Below, in pieces: positions 1 to 9,677 of a stretch of DNA of 64,000 nt. The DNA lies in the NCBI GenBank assembly GCA_016177735.1, contig JACOUS010000023.1:62001-126000 (forward strand), read 5' to 3'. The stretch's first letter is position 1, and each line of letters opens with the position of its first letter. Both the position numbers and the translations under genes were made by a program. The DNA comes from Ignavibacteriales bacterium (GTDB lineage: Bacteria > Bacteroidota > Ignavibacteria > Ignavibacteriales > Melioribacteraceae). The notes beneath the pieces are model-generated. The model did not search any database. It saw only the letters and a list, made by a program, of their open reading frames with translations, and had not been told where the DNA came from.

Positions 1-1696
1 AAGATACGAACTTACTCCGCAATTTAGGAAACAAGTCAAAGGTTACGAGCAGACTTTAAAAGCGGAATTTTTATACACGCTGATAGCCGAAAAACTTTGG
101 GCACTTGAAGCAGTTGAAAATCTCAGCGATACAAGTTCATCATTTCAGATTGCTTACAGTGCGATTGAAAAAATGTTTGTCCGCGATGCATTGTATAGAA
201 AAAATATTCTCGACTCAATTGCAATCTCGCAAGATGAAATAAAGTTCGGACTGCAGAGACAATCGCAAGTTTTACATATCAAATATCTCGTAGCAAATTA
301 CAAAACGGAAGCGGAAAATTTGCACGGACTTCTTTTAAGGGGATTACCGTTTGATTCTCTTTGGGCAGGCAGAGTAAAAAATACGGAAGAAACAAAACCG
401 GTTGAAATAACTTACGGCGATATGGTTCCTTCAATAGAAGATTCCGTTTACAGACTGCAAGTAGGCGGATTTACAAAACCGATTTACACTCCGGAAGGAT
501 GGCACATCTTTTATCTCGCAAATAAATCTCAAAATATTTTTGATGATCAAACAAAACAGGAAGAAGCGGCGAAGAACGTAATCAAAAAAAGGAAAGAGAA
601 AATATTTTATAACCGGTTTTTGCAAAATACTCTTAAGGGCGCAAAAATTAATTTCAGCAAAGGACTTTTTGATTTGCTGGCAGAAAAGATTTACATGTTC
701 ATTCAGGGAAAATGTGTTGATGAAAAAGAACCGCGGAAACTTCCATTCTTTTTTTATCAAGCTGATGTTGTTGAATTTTATAACCGTATCGGCAATTTAC
801 AACCGCAAGCTAATTTTATTTTATTTGATACGAAGCCGGTTACCATAAAACAATTTTTAAGCGAATTATTTTTTGAGGGATTGACAATCAACTCAACTCA
901 AAAAGAAGAAATTAGAAAGGAGATCAATAAAAAAGTTATTGAATATATTAAAAGAGAACTGCTTGCGCGCGAAGGCTACCGTCTCGAATTAAATTTACTC
1001 CCCGATGTTCAAAACGAAATGAGAATGTGGAAAGATTATTATTTTCAACAGACTTTTGTGAGCGAAAAAATTTACAACAACACAGTTAGTGATTCAGTTC
1101 TTCATCAATACTTTGCGAATAATTATCAAAACAAAATTACTTCGGAAGTGGTGCGCGTTTCTTATGTATTTAACAATGATGTGAAAATTATCCGGGATGT
1201 AATTGAGAAATTGAAAACCGGTGGAAACATTGAAGAACTGCACAGTCAATATTCTTTGGATTTTCAAGAACTCACTTCGAACGAGTGGATTTCTTACACT
1301 CAATTAAAAAACTTACTGAACATGAGTGGAGAGATTCCGGCGAATGAAATTTACGGACCGTTAAAAATAGACGGCGGCTATTTGATTTTGAAGATCAACG
1401 AAAGGAAAGAAATAAAAAATGAGACGCAGAGTTTTAATTCCGTCAAAAATAGATTAAAGAATGAACTGCTGGTTAAACAAAACGAACAGAGTCTTTTGGA
1501 AAAAACAGCGGCGTTGACAAACAAGTACGATATAAAAATTGATATTGGTGTTCTGAACTCAGCACAAGTTACCAATATTAATTTGATGACAATTAGGAAT
1601 ATTGGTTTTGGCGGAAGTATCACGGCAGTGCCTATTTCACCGCCCAATTTTAAATGGATTGAACTGCCCTCGGTCCGGCTTAAGCAATTGCCTTAA
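1..1696 (+). CDS. Peptidyl-prolyl cis-trans isomerase, parvulin/SurA-like (5' end outside window)
   Basis: The frame is open from base 2 with no start, so the gene begins upstream of the window. Two parvulin (rotamase) modules can be seen. One lies around 250-530 (motifs LHIKYLVANYK, then GGFTKPIYTPEGWHIFYL). A more divergent one lies around 1150-1400 (VRVSYVFNND, then YGPLKIDGGYLILKINE). Such enzymes catalyse proline isomerisation and chaperone outer-membrane or secreted proteins in the periplasm. The C-terminal tail (about the last 60 residues) resembles that of the isomerase at 36655-38175, so the two look paralogous. The second copy follows a receptor and surface-protein cassette, so this one may serve a similar cassette outside the window; that is inference. 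The missing N-terminus hides any signal peptide. A terminator-like hairpin follows at 1724. Confidence 0.85.
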   Translation, partial: RYELTPQFRKQVKGYEQTLKAEFLYTLIAEKLWALEAVENLSDTSSSFQIAYSAIEKMFVRDALYRKNILDSIAISQDEIKFGLQRQSQVLHIKYLVANYKTEAENLHGLLLRGLPFDSLWAGRVKNTEETKPVEITYGDMVPSIEDSVYRLQVGGFTKPIYTPEGWHIFYLANKSQNIFDDQTKQEEAAKNVIKKRKEKIFYNRFLQNTLKGAKINFSKGLFDLLAEKIYMFIQGKCVDEKEPRKLPFFFYQADVVEFYNRIGNLQPQANFILFDTKPVTIKQFLSELFFEGLTINSTQKEEIRKEINKKVIEYIKRELLAREGYRLELNLLPDVQNEMRMWKDYYFQQTFVSEKIYNNTVSDSVLHQYFANNYQNKITSEVVRVSYVFNNDVKIIRDVIEKLKTGGNIEELHSQYSLDFQELTSNEWISYTQLKNLLNMSGEIPANEIYGPLKIDGGYLILKINERKEIKNETQSFNSVKNRLKNELLVKQNEQSLLEKTAALTNKYDIKIDIGVLNSAQVTNINLMTIRNIGFGGSITAVPISPPNFKWIELPSVRLKQLP

Positions 1697-1723
1697 TATT
1701 CTTTGGTGCCTCCCAAAGCAAAG

Positions 1724-1774
1724 CCCGGAAAATTTTTTTGAACTATTCAGAATGTTTCCGGGTTTTGTTTTTAT
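1724..1774 (+). terminator. Rho-independent terminator of the isomerase gene
   Basis: CCCGGAAA at 1724-1731 pairs with TTTCCGGG at 1755-1762 and is followed directly by a T-rich run (TTTTGTTTTTAT). It lies 28 bp after the stop codon. A second small hairpin (TTTGG/CCAAA) lies just upstream at 1702-1717. Confidence 0.7.
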
Positions 1775-1895
1775 CAGTTCAAAAAAAAATTTGATAAACT
1801 GTTAAACCATCCCGATTGTTTTTAAACTATTATTTCACTTAATTAACATCAAATCATAATATTTTATTAATAAATAAAACTGCAAGGAGTTAGCT

Positions 1896-4208
1896 ATGGC
1901 TCCAAGTAGACCAGCCGAAGCCAAAGAGGATCATCAACAAATTACCCGTGAATTAAAAAAAATCATCAGTCTAAACAAAAACGATTCAGCACTAATCTTA
2001 AACAGCTGGAATAAAATAATTTATTGTTCTAATTCTGCCGCCGGTATCTGCAAGAAAAAAAATCGTGAACTTATCAATTCGGTTTTTCCATATAAAATTT
2101 CGAACGGAAAAATTTCCGTGCCTGACGGCAAGAAAAAGGAAATTTATAATGTGAATACAATTGCCGTTAAACTGCAGAAGGAAAAATTCAAGCTCATCAT
2201 TTTGAACAAAATCGTAACGGCGGCAAAAAATGGCGGAAGTAAAAAATCCGTAATAAGTAACGAGAAGCATATAAACGAAGTTGATAAGCTTGCCAGCTCA
2301 TTGCCGGATATTTTTTTCAGAATGAATAAAGACGGAACTATACTGGATTATAAAGCCGGCAGTGTGACGGATCTTTATATGCCGCCGGAAAAATTCCTCG
2401 GTAAACAAATGCATTTGGTACTGCCGGAATCAGTCGGTACTAAATTCAAAACCGCCTTGAAAGAAATTTCAAAAGGGAAAGAACTTGTAATTATTGAATA
2501 TGAACTGCTCGTAGCCGGCAAAGTAAAATCTTTTGAAGCAAGAATTCTTCCTTCGGGAAACAACGAAATAATTTCTTTTGTAAGGGATATTACACGCAGA
2601 AAGCTGATCGAAAAATCTTTGCAGCATGAACGGATTCTTTTACGGACGGTAATCAATAATATTCCCGATGCTATCTATGCGAAAGATCTTAACTACTGTA
2701 AAACGCTGGCAAACCGTACTGACCTTGAAAACATGGGCTGCACCGGCGAAGAAGATGCGATAGGCAAAAGTGATTTTGATTTTTTCCCGAAAGAAGTTGC
2801 GGAAACTTTTTTTGCGGATGACCAAAGAGTTATTAAATATGGCAAAGCAGTAATAAACCGGGAAGAGTTTTTTTACGATAAAAACGGGAATAAGAAATGG
2901 CTCTTAACTTCCAAGGTGCCGCTTCGTTCTAATGAAGGAAAAATAATCGGGTTGGTTGGAATCGGGCACGATATTACAAACAGAAAAAAAGCAGAGAGAA
3001 CACGCGAAATTCTTTACAATGTTTCCGAAGCCGCTTACGCCGCATCGGATATGAGTGCTCTCTATAAAAGAATACACGAAACCATTGCGCGCACGATGCC
3101 GGTAAAAAATATTTACATTGCTCTATATGATGAGAAAAAAGAATTAATCTCGTTCCCGTATTTTGTTGATGAGTTTGATCCTCCGATTCCAACTAAAAAA
3201 CCCGGAAGAGGTTTAACAGAGTATGTTTTAAGAAACGGGAATGCTCTTTTAGCTGACCAAAAAAAAATTAATGAGCTAATCGACGGCGGCGAAGTCGTAT
3301 TAATCGGTACAATGTGCGCGGTGTGGCTCGGCATTCCTCTTAAACTGAGCGGCAAAACAATCGGCGTTATTGTTGTTCAGGATTATGAAAATGAAAAAGC
3401 TTACGGCGAGGAAGAGAAACAGCTTTTGATTTTCGTTTCCGAACAAATTGCACAGGTTATTGAAAGGCAGAGAAACTCCGATGCAATAAAAAAATATGCT
3501 GATGAACTAAAACAGCTCAACCAAACCAAAGACAAATTTTTCTCGATCATCGCGCACGACCTTAAAAATCCGTTCATCACTATTTTAGGATTTTCCGATT
3601 TGCTTATTTCGGATTATGCCGAACTTTCCGACGACGAAAAATTATACTACGTGAGCGAGATGAAAAAAAGTGCGGAGGTGTCGCACAATCTTTTGCAGAA
3701 TTTACTCCAGTGGTCGCGTTCACAAACCGGAAGGATCGATTTCAATCCTCAAAAACTTGATCTGCACGAATTGATAAATGCAAATTTCCTTCTGCTTGAG
3801 ATGACTGCCCAAAAAAAACAGATTCAGCTTCAACATCAGATAAAGGGGCAGCAGTTCATTTTTGCCGACAAAGATATGATCGATACCGTTCTACGCAATC
3901 TTCTTACCAATGCAATTAAATTCAGCGACAGAAATTCAGCTATAAGCGTGAACGCTGCTGCAAAAGAAGATTTTATGGAAATTGAAGTTGCAGATTCCGG
4001 AATCGGGATGGACAAAAAAACTATTGAGAACCTTTTTAAATTGGATGCCACCCATTCTTCAAGTGGAACGGAAAATGAATCCGGCACGGGACTCGGATTA
4101 ATTTTGTGCAAGGAGTTTGTGGAAAAAAATTGCGGCACTATCCGCGTTGAAAGCGAACAAGGCAAAGGAAGCAGATTTATTTTCTCTTTGCCCGTTCACA
4201 AAGAATGA
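1896..4208 (+). CDS. Multi-domain PAS/GAF sensor histidine kinase
   Basis: A 770-residue protein with no clear membrane segment, so probably a cytoplasmic sensor kinase that autophosphorylates on histidine. Visible in order are a degenerate N-terminal PAS-like region (about 15-110), a PAS domain (127-240, ending DITRRK), a second PAS (241-365, ending DITNRKK), a GAF domain (368-512) and a short coiled linker. These are followed by a HisKA dimerisation domain with the phospho-accepting His in FFSIIAHDLKNPF (about 552) and an HATPase_c domain with N-box LLTNAIKFSD (about 668), DSGIGM (about 695) and GTGLGL (about 731). AAGGAG lies about 7 bases before the ATG. No response regulator is adjacent; the nearest is at 7571. 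The ligand cannot be told from the sequence. Confidence 0.92.
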   Translation: MAPSRPAEAKEDHQQITRELKKIISLNKNDSALILNSWNKIIYCSNSAAGICKKKNRELINSVFPYKISNGKISVPDGKKKEIYNVNTIAVKLQKEKFKLIILNKIVTAAKNGGSKKSVISNEKHINEVDKLASSLPDIFFRMNKDGTILDYKAGSVTDLYMPPEKFLGKQMHLVLPESVGTKFKTALKEISKGKELVIIEYELLVAGKVKSFEARILPSGNNEIISFVRDITRRKLIEKSLQHERILLRTVINNIPDAIYAKDLNYCKTLANRTDLENMGCTGEEDAIGKSDFDFFPKEVAETFFADDQRVIKYGKAVINREEFFYDKNGNKKWLLTSKVPLRSNEGKIIGLVGIGHDITNRKKAERTREILYNVSEAAYAASDMSALYKRIHETIARTMPVKNIYIALYDEKKELISFPYFVDEFDPPIPTKKPGRGLTEYVLRNGNALLADQKKINELIDGGEVVLIGTMCAVWLGIPLKLSGKTIGVIVVQDYENEKAYGEEEKQLLIFVSEQIAQVIERQRNSDAIKKYADELKQLNQTKDKFFSIIAHDLKNPFITILGFSDLLISDYAELSDDEKLYYVSEMKKSAEVSHNLLQNLLQWSRSQTGRIDFNPQKLDLHELINANFLLLEMTAQKKQIQLQHQIKGQQFIFADKDMIDTVLRNLLTNAIKFSDRNSAISVNAAAKEDFMEIEVADSGIGMDKKTIENLFKLDATHSSSGTENESGTGLGLILCKEFVEKNCGTIRVESEQGKGSRFIFSLPVHKE

Positions 4209-4218
4209 AAACTTGCCA

Positions 4219-4548
4219 TTAATAATTCGGCATCACTTGATCGGGGATGAAGAAATAATCAGCAATGTAAATGTATTGCCGGAAAAATATTTTAACTGCT
4301 TCGAGTGATTCGATATCCAAACTGCTGGATATTAAATTTGTTATAAAAAATCTTGGCAAGACTTTTTTCTTGCCGTTCTCTCTATAATCGAAAGATTTCC
4401 CCCCGAAATGAAAAACGAAAGATGAATGTCCGTCCGGTATGTATTTATCATAAAGTGTTTCGTTTGCTTCATCATATTTTAAGAAAACGTAAAGGGCAGC
4501 AAGCGGCGAGCATTTTTTTGAAGGAGAATAGAAAACCGGTTTCATCAT
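4219..4548 (-). pseudogene. Truncated AraC-family regulator (N-terminal sensor domain only)
   Basis: A 109-residue minus-strand frame whose pattern fits the N-terminal domain of a subgroup of AraC regulators (I believe DUF6597): LAALYVFLKYDEAN, then YIPDGHSSFVFHFGG, then KKKVLPRFFITNL. The frame stops at 4219, eleven bases from the end of the convergent kinase gene. No AraC helix-turn-helix domain follows, so the DNA-binding half is missing and the gene is probably a remnant. There is no good ribosome-binding site before the ATG at 4548. It could instead be a genuine small sensor protein. Confidence 0.45.
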
Positions 4549-4841
4549 AAGTTTTTATTTGCAATTACTGAGCCGAATTACAATTTACTGTAAAAGAAAA
4601 AAATTTCTTATGGCTTTCACAAAAGCATTAAGTAAATCAGGCAAATGTAACTTCCGGCTTTTTTTCTAAAAACAATGATAAAATTTTTGACCTGGTTTTA
4701 ACCTGAACCGGCTAAATGTCTAAAATATTTTTATTCATAAAATTATGAGAGTCGAATCCTTGCTAAGAATTAATTAATTTACGATTTAAAATATCAGATG
4801 AAATTTAGAATAGCTTAAATAAAAAATTTGAGGGTAACGCT
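4549..4841. other. Intergenic region between divergent frames
   Basis: About 290 A/T-rich bases between the AraC remnant and the second PAS kinase. I see no convincing hairpin, operator or small gene. Any promoter for the kinase operon should lie here. Confidence 0.4.
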
Positions 4842-4922
4842 ATCAAATCGAAATATCAGAATCGAGGATTACAAACTTTTGAGATTCTTAATTCAGCAAT
4901 TAATCTAACCGATAGTGCATTC

Positions 4923-7574
4923 GTGTCTGTAAACGAGGATCTTGGCTTTATTTTTGTGAACAATGCCGCTTGCCGTATGCTAAATTATCGTAGGGATGAA
5001 CTGCTGAAATTACGGCTACCCGATTTAAGGAATGATGTTCTGTACAAAACAGTAACCGAAATGTTTAAAAATTTTTCTTCAGATAATTTACCGCGATATG
5101 TTGATACAAACTTTTATGGAAATGACGGAACATCCTACCCGGTCGAAATAAGCTTCTCTCTTTTTCAAATCAGCCATGCCAGACTCTGTATGATAATTGT
5201 TCAAGACATTTCACGCTTTAAGAGTTTAAAAAATTTCGAAAAAGAAAAAAAAGAATTGGGACAACTTTTAGAAAACTTTCCCGATTTCATTTCAAGATAT
5301 GACAGAAACTGCCGTAGAATTTATGTTAATACAGCGATGGAAAAATTATTTAATAAACCGCGCAATGAAATAATTAACACAACCCCCGAATTATTTTCTC
5401 CGGCGGATGACCATGAATTACTAATAAGAAAAATAAGAAATACAATAAGCGAAGGTATCGAACAAACTTTTGAAATGCCGTACCATACGGTGCAAGGTGA
5501 AAGCCGGGTCGGTCACATTCTTATAGTGCCGGAATATAATGAAGAAAAAAATATAACCGGTGCAACGGCTATCGGAAGGGATATTACGGAACTTAAACGT
5601 GTTGAAGCGGCACTGCGTGAAAGCGAAGCTAAATTTTTCACTGTGTTCCGTTTAAGTCCGATTGCTCTGGCAATTATCAGATTAAAGGATGAAAATTTTC
5701 TTGATGTTAACGAGAGCTTTCTTCAACAAACAGGTTTACAAAGAACGGATGTAGTAGGCGGCGGAGTTGAAAAAAATCCTTTTTGGATAGATAACAAATG
5801 GAAATATGAATGCTTCAGAATTATTCAAGAGAGAGGAGGCGTTCAAGATTGTGAATTTGAATTTAGAAATGTGAACGGTTCAGTGGGTGCCGGTTTACTA
5901 TCGGCTAAATTAATTTCAATAAAAAATGAGCCGTGTATTTTACTGCAGATGGTAGGAATTACCGAGCGTAAACTTGCCGAAAATGCACTTCGTGAAAGCG
6001 AAAACCGCTACCATGAAATTTTTAACAATGCTTCCGACAGCCTTTATCTTTTGGAAGTTACTGAAGACGGACATTATGTAAACATCGATGTAAATCCGGC
6101 ATTTGAAAAATCCACCGGCATCAGCCGCAAAGTACTTATCGGTAAAACTATTGAAGAAACGTTTCCCGAAGAAACTGCAAAAAAAATAATTGCAAAATGC
6201 AATGCTTGTGTTGCAGCCGGTGTAAAAAGTGATTATGAAGTTGAGCTTGAATTACCAGCCGGTAAACGAATATTCCATTCAACACTGATGCCGGTACAAA
6301 ATGATAAAGGAAGAATTGACCGCATTGTTGGTATCTCAAGAGATATTACCGAAAGTAAAAGAGTCGAAGAAAATGTAAGGGTTTTGAAACGAAGCATTGA
6401 ACAAAGTCCGGTTGTTGTTGTAATAACAAACAAATTTGGAATAGTTGAATATGTTAATCCGAAATTCACTGAAGTTACCGGCTATACGCTTGCTGAAGTT
6501 ATCGGAAAAAATCCAACGATACTAAAAGCCGATAATCACCAAAAAGAAATTCACACTGAATTTTGGGATACGATATCAGGCGGCAGAGAGTGGAGTGGAA
6601 AGTTTTTAAATAAAAAGAAAACCGGCGAACTATACTGGCTTTCGGGTTTTATCTCGCGGGTAAAAGATGAAAAAGGTGAAACCACACATTATGTCGGGAT
6701 AATGGAAGACATAACTGAAAAAATAAAATCGGAAGAAGAACTTGTGCAGTACCGTCACAATCTGGAAGAACTGGTAGAAGAAAGAACGGACGAACTGAAT
6801 AAGGTGAATAAATTATTACAAAAAATAATCGCAGAACAAAAGGAAAACGAGAAAAAAATTAAGCATGCATTAGAAAGAGAACAGGAAATGAATGAATTGA
6901 GAGCGAGGTTTATTTCAACAGCATCTCACGAATTCAGAACTCCGTTAACTACTGTTTTATCTTCGACTCAGCTTTTGGAAAAATACGGAAGAAGATGGGA
7001 TGAAGAAATGTACAAAAATCAGTTGAACAGAATTAAAGAATATGTGCAGTATCTCGTAGAAATTCTGGATGATGTGCTGCTGCTTAGCAAAGCCGAAACT
7101 CAGAAATTGAAATTCAATCCGCGCGAAATAGATTTGGCAGAACTTGCCAGCCGATTTATTGAAGATGTTAAAACTCTCCTTCTGCCGCATCATAACCTGA
7201 AGCACACAGTTAAACTCAAAAAGAAAAAATATTTTTTGGATGAAAAACTGTTGAAATACATTGTCTCTAATCTTCTCTCGAATTCCGTCAAGTATTCACC
7301 GGAAGGCGGTGAGATTGAGTTTAAAATTATTGAAGATGATAATAGATTACATTTCATGATTAAGGATAATGGAATCGGCATACCGGAAGAAGACCAACGT
7401 CATCTATTTGAACCATTCTTTCGAGGAAAAAATGTCGGCGAGATTAAAGGAACCGGTCTTGGAATGTCAATTATCAAAAGAGCCGTTGAACTGCATAAAG
7501 GAAATATAGAATTTAAGAGCGAACCCGGCAGAGGAGCCGTATTTACCGTATCAATACAATTGAGGGAAATATGA
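4923..7574 (+). CDS. Multi-PAS sensor histidine kinase
   Basis: The nearest standard start is GTG at 4923 (883 residues), but the same frame is open back to a stop at 4806 and those codons read ILNSAINLTDSAFV, a typical PAS beginning. The true start is therefore upstream, perhaps a rare ATC at 4842 behind GAGGG (4830-4834). There are about five PAS modules (1-100, 115-230, 235-350, 360-480, 485-610), three ending in GRDITELKR, SRDITESKR and MEDITEK. Then come a coiled coil, HisKA with His in FISTASHEFRTPL (about 667), and HATPase_c with N-box NLLSNSVKYSP, DNGIGIP and GTGLGMS. No membrane segments are seen. It overlaps the response regulator by 4 bases (ATGA), so the two are probably a cognate pair. 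Confidence 0.92.
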   Translation: MSVNEDLGFIFVNNAACRMLNYRRDELLKLRLPDLRNDVLYKTVTEMFKNFSSDNLPRYVDTNFYGNDGTSYPVEISFSLFQISHARLCMIIVQDISRFKSLKNFEKEKKELGQLLENFPDFISRYDRNCRRIYVNTAMEKLFNKPRNEIINTTPELFSPADDHELLIRKIRNTISEGIEQTFEMPYHTVQGESRVGHILIVPEYNEEKNITGATAIGRDITELKRVEAALRESEAKFFTVFRLSPIALAIIRLKDENFLDVNESFLQQTGLQRTDVVGGGVEKNPFWIDNKWKYECFRIIQERGGVQDCEFEFRNVNGSVGAGLLSAKLISIKNEPCILLQMVGITERKLAENALRESENRYHEIFNNASDSLYLLEVTEDGHYVNIDVNPAFEKSTGISRKVLIGKTIEETFPEETAKKIIAKCNACVAAGVKSDYEVELELPAGKRIFHSTLMPVQNDKGRIDRIVGISRDITESKRVEENVRVLKRSIEQSPVVVVITNKFGIVEYVNPKFTEVTGYTLAEVIGKNPTILKADNHQKEIHTEFWDTISGGREWSGKFLNKKKTGELYWLSGFISRVKDEKGETTHYVGIMEDITEKIKSEEELVQYRHNLEELVEERTDELNKVNKLLQKIIAEQKENEKKIKHALEREQEMNELRARFISTASHEFRTPLTTVLSSTQLLEKYGRRWDEEMYKNQLNRIKEYVQYLVEILDDVLLLSKAETQKLKFNPREIDLAELASRFIEDVKTLLLPHHNLKHTVKLKKKKYFLDEKLLKYIVSNLLSNSVKYSPEGGEIEFKIIEDDNRLHFMIKDNGIGIPEEDQRHLFEPFFRGKNVGEIKGTGLGMSIIKRAVELHKGNIEFKSEPGRGAVFTVSIQLREI

Positions 7575-8329
7575 ACAACAAAGTACTTGTAATTGAAGAT
7601 GAAAAAGGAATTCGCGATAATATAAAATTGCTTCTCGAAGCTGAAAAATATGAAGTGACATTAGTTTCAGGGGGCGAAGAAGGGATAAAGAAAGCCCGTG
7701 AAATTAAACCTGATCTAATAATATGTGATATACTAATGCCGGGAATAGACGGTTACGAAGTGATTAAAACTATTAACGGCTCAGCTAACAATAAATTGAT
7801 CCCCTTCATCTTTTTGACTGCTAAAGTTGAACGTGCAGATTTAAGAAAAGGAATGGAACTCGGTGCAGATGATTATATTTTTAAACCGTACGATGCAGAC
7901 GAATTGACACGTGCGGTTAAATGCCGCCTTGATAAGTACAATGTATTAAGAGGAATAATTGACGGGGATATTGGAAAAAATAAGTATAAGGCTAACGATA
8001 AAATACTTTTCCGCACCGGCAATAATATTGAGAAGGTTGTTGTTGAAAATATTTTGTTTATCTCTGCGGCAAGACAATACACAAATATTTTTATAGATGA
8101 AAAGAAAAAACATGTAGTCAAAAAATCACTTAGTAAATGGGAAGAAATGCTGCCGGCAGATTTATTTATACGGATACATCGCGCTTTGTTAGTTAATTTG
8201 AATCATGTTCATAAAGTAGAAAAAACGATTGACAGTACTTACAAAGTATATCTTCATAAAACAGATCATGCACTCGAAGTCAGCAGAAGATATTTCAAAA
8301 ATCTTAAGAGGCTGATGAAGATGAACTGA
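7571..8329 (+). CDS. Response regulator, receiver plus LytTR DNA-binding domain
   Basis: A 252-residue protein. Residues 4-118 form a receiver domain with acidic pocket VIEDE, phospho-acceptor Asp in LIICDILMPG (about 53), FLTAK (Thr/Lys switch) and KPYD. Residues about 145-250 form a LytTR DNA-binding domain (ILFISAARQYTNIFI, then FIRIHRALLVNLNHV). LytTR regulators usually bind direct repeats upstream of their targets. The start overlaps the stop of the multi-PAS kinase (ATGA), so the genes are translationally coupled and the kinase is its likely partner. Target genes cannot be named from this window. Confidence 0.93.
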   Translation: MNNKVLVIEDEKGIRDNIKLLLEAEKYEVTLVSGGEEGIKKAREIKPDLIICDILMPGIDGYEVIKTINGSANNKLIPFIFLTAKVERADLRKGMELGADDYIFKPYDADELTRAVKCRLDKYNVLRGIIDGDIGKNKYKANDKILFRTGNNIEKVVVENILFISAARQYTNIFIDEKKKHVVKKSLSKWEEMLPADLFIRIHRALLVNLNHVHKVEKTIDSTYKVYLHKTDHALEVSRRYFKNLKRLMKMN

Positions 8330-8443
8330 TACTTTTTACTTTCATTCCCTTTCGTTACCTAAAAATGACCTTTCGAAACCATTTCGTTTATTTTAATTTG
8401 TCTTTTGCCGATTATATTAATGTATTGCAGTCAATAAGGGGCA

Positions 8444-9529
8444 ATGGACACTGTGAAAAAAATTCTTATAGTAGAAAACGAAATTGGGGTTCGTGATAAT
8501 CTTAGAATTATTCTTGAATCTAACGGTTATAATGTCGTGTTGTCTTCAGACGGCAGGCAAGCACTTGCAGAACTGGAACAATCTATCCCTGATATAATTG
8601 TTGCAGATATTATGATGCCGAATTTAAACGGAATAGAATTGTATAAGATTATAAAAGAAAAATATACGCACACAGAAATACCTTTTATTTTCTTAACGGC
8701 GAAGAATGATATCAAATCAATAAGAGAGGGAATGAGTCTCGGCGTAGAAGATTACATAACAAAACCTTTTGATATGGATGATCTTTTGAAATCCATAGGG
8801 ATACGCCTTGCAAAAAAAGAAAAGCTTGATGAACCTAACAAATTGCTAAGGAATGATATTATGAAATATGTGCCCCATGAATTAAGAACACCGCTCGTGC
8901 CGATTCTTAATCTTTCGGAATATCTCCTCTCCGAAATAGATTCTTTAGAAAAAAATGAAATTAAGGAGGTAATAAACCAGATAAATCTTGCCGGGCATCG
9001 TCTGCTCAACCGAGTGGAAAAATTTTTACTCTTCACAGAACTCGAAACGCTTGAGAAAGAATCTGGCGTCTTTTCGGTAACTGCATACATAGACGAAGAT
9101 TTTATTGCCGGAATTATTTACAAAAGCCAAATTTTAAGAACATTTCTACCGCTGGTAGATTTTTCTGTCTCTCCGGCTTCATTAAAAATTCATGAATATT
9201 ATTTGTCGATTCTTTTTAAAGAGTTAATTGAAAATGCCGCAAAATTTTCAGACCGGAAAAACAAAATAAAAGTTCATGGCGGGAAAAATAATAGTGGATA
9301 TTGTTTGGAGATTACTAATTACGGTACCGGCATGACCAATGAAGAGATTGCATCAATTAATGCTTTTAAGCAGTTCAACCGGGAAATTGTTAATCAGGAA
9401 GGAAATGGTTTGGGGCTCGCTATTGTTCGAAAAATAGTTGATCTGTTTAACGGCGAAATATTTTTTGAAAGTGGGAAAGACAACCACACCACAGTAAAAA
9501 TTTTTCTGCCGCTTGTTACCCAAAAATAA
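8444..9529 (+). CDS. Receiver-histidine kinase fusion protein
   Basis: A 361-residue cytoplasmic protein with receiver domain first and kinase second. The receiver is at 5-122, with phospho-acceptor Asp in IIVADIMMPN (about 55), FLTAK and KPFD. HisKA follows with its His in KYVPHELRTPLVP (about 144), then HATPase_c with N-box ELIENAAKFSD and GNGLGLAI near 325. This order differs from classical hybrid kinases, where the receiver is C-terminal, and suggests phosphorylation by an upstream kinase modulates its own kinase activity. It lies 114 bases after the LytTR regulator and just before the chemoreceptor genes; the preceding kinase is a candidate partner (inference). AAGGGG lies 6 bases before the ATG. 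Confidence 0.9.
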   Translation: MDTVKKILIVENEIGVRDNLRIILESNGYNVVLSSDGRQALAELEQSIPDIIVADIMMPNLNGIELYKIIKEKYTHTEIPFIFLTAKNDIKSIREGMSLGVEDYITKPFDMDDLLKSIGIRLAKKEKLDEPNKLLRNDIMKYVPHELRTPLVPILNLSEYLLSEIDSLEKNEIKEVINQINLAGHRLLNRVEKFLLFTELETLEKESGVFSVTAYIDEDFIAGIIYKSQILRTFLPLVDFSVSPASLKIHEYYLSILFKELIENAAKFSDRKNKIKVHGGKNNSGYCLEITNYGTGMTNEEIASINAFKQFNREIVNQEGNGLGLAIVRKIVDLFNGEIFFESGKDNHTTVKIFLPLVTQK

Positions 9530-9530
9530 C

Positions 9531-9547
9531 CGGTTGAAACTATTCTT
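9531..9547 (+). promoter_or_regulatory. Upstream element shared by the chemoreceptor genes, copy 1
   Basis: CGGTTGAAACTATTCTT directly follows the kinase stop codon and lies 130 bases before the chemoreceptor start. A near-identical stretch precedes the second chemoreceptor (12610-12626), and the flanking CAAAAA-N-AACCG is also shared. Its function (promoter element or operator) is not known. Confidence 0.35.
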
Positions 9548-9677
9548 GTAAAATCATACCAAAGAAATTCGATAGTAAACCACAAGCAAAGATTTTCGAG
9601 CGCACGGAAAAGTTATCTTGCAAAACTCAAGTTAGTACAGTTAAACACTAACAAAAAAAGAAAAAAGGGGATAGTGT

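Noticed and set aside
8406-8425. GCCGATTAT upstream of the receiver-kinase as a sigma-28 promoter
   Set aside because: Only the -10-like part matches; no TAAA at the right distance.
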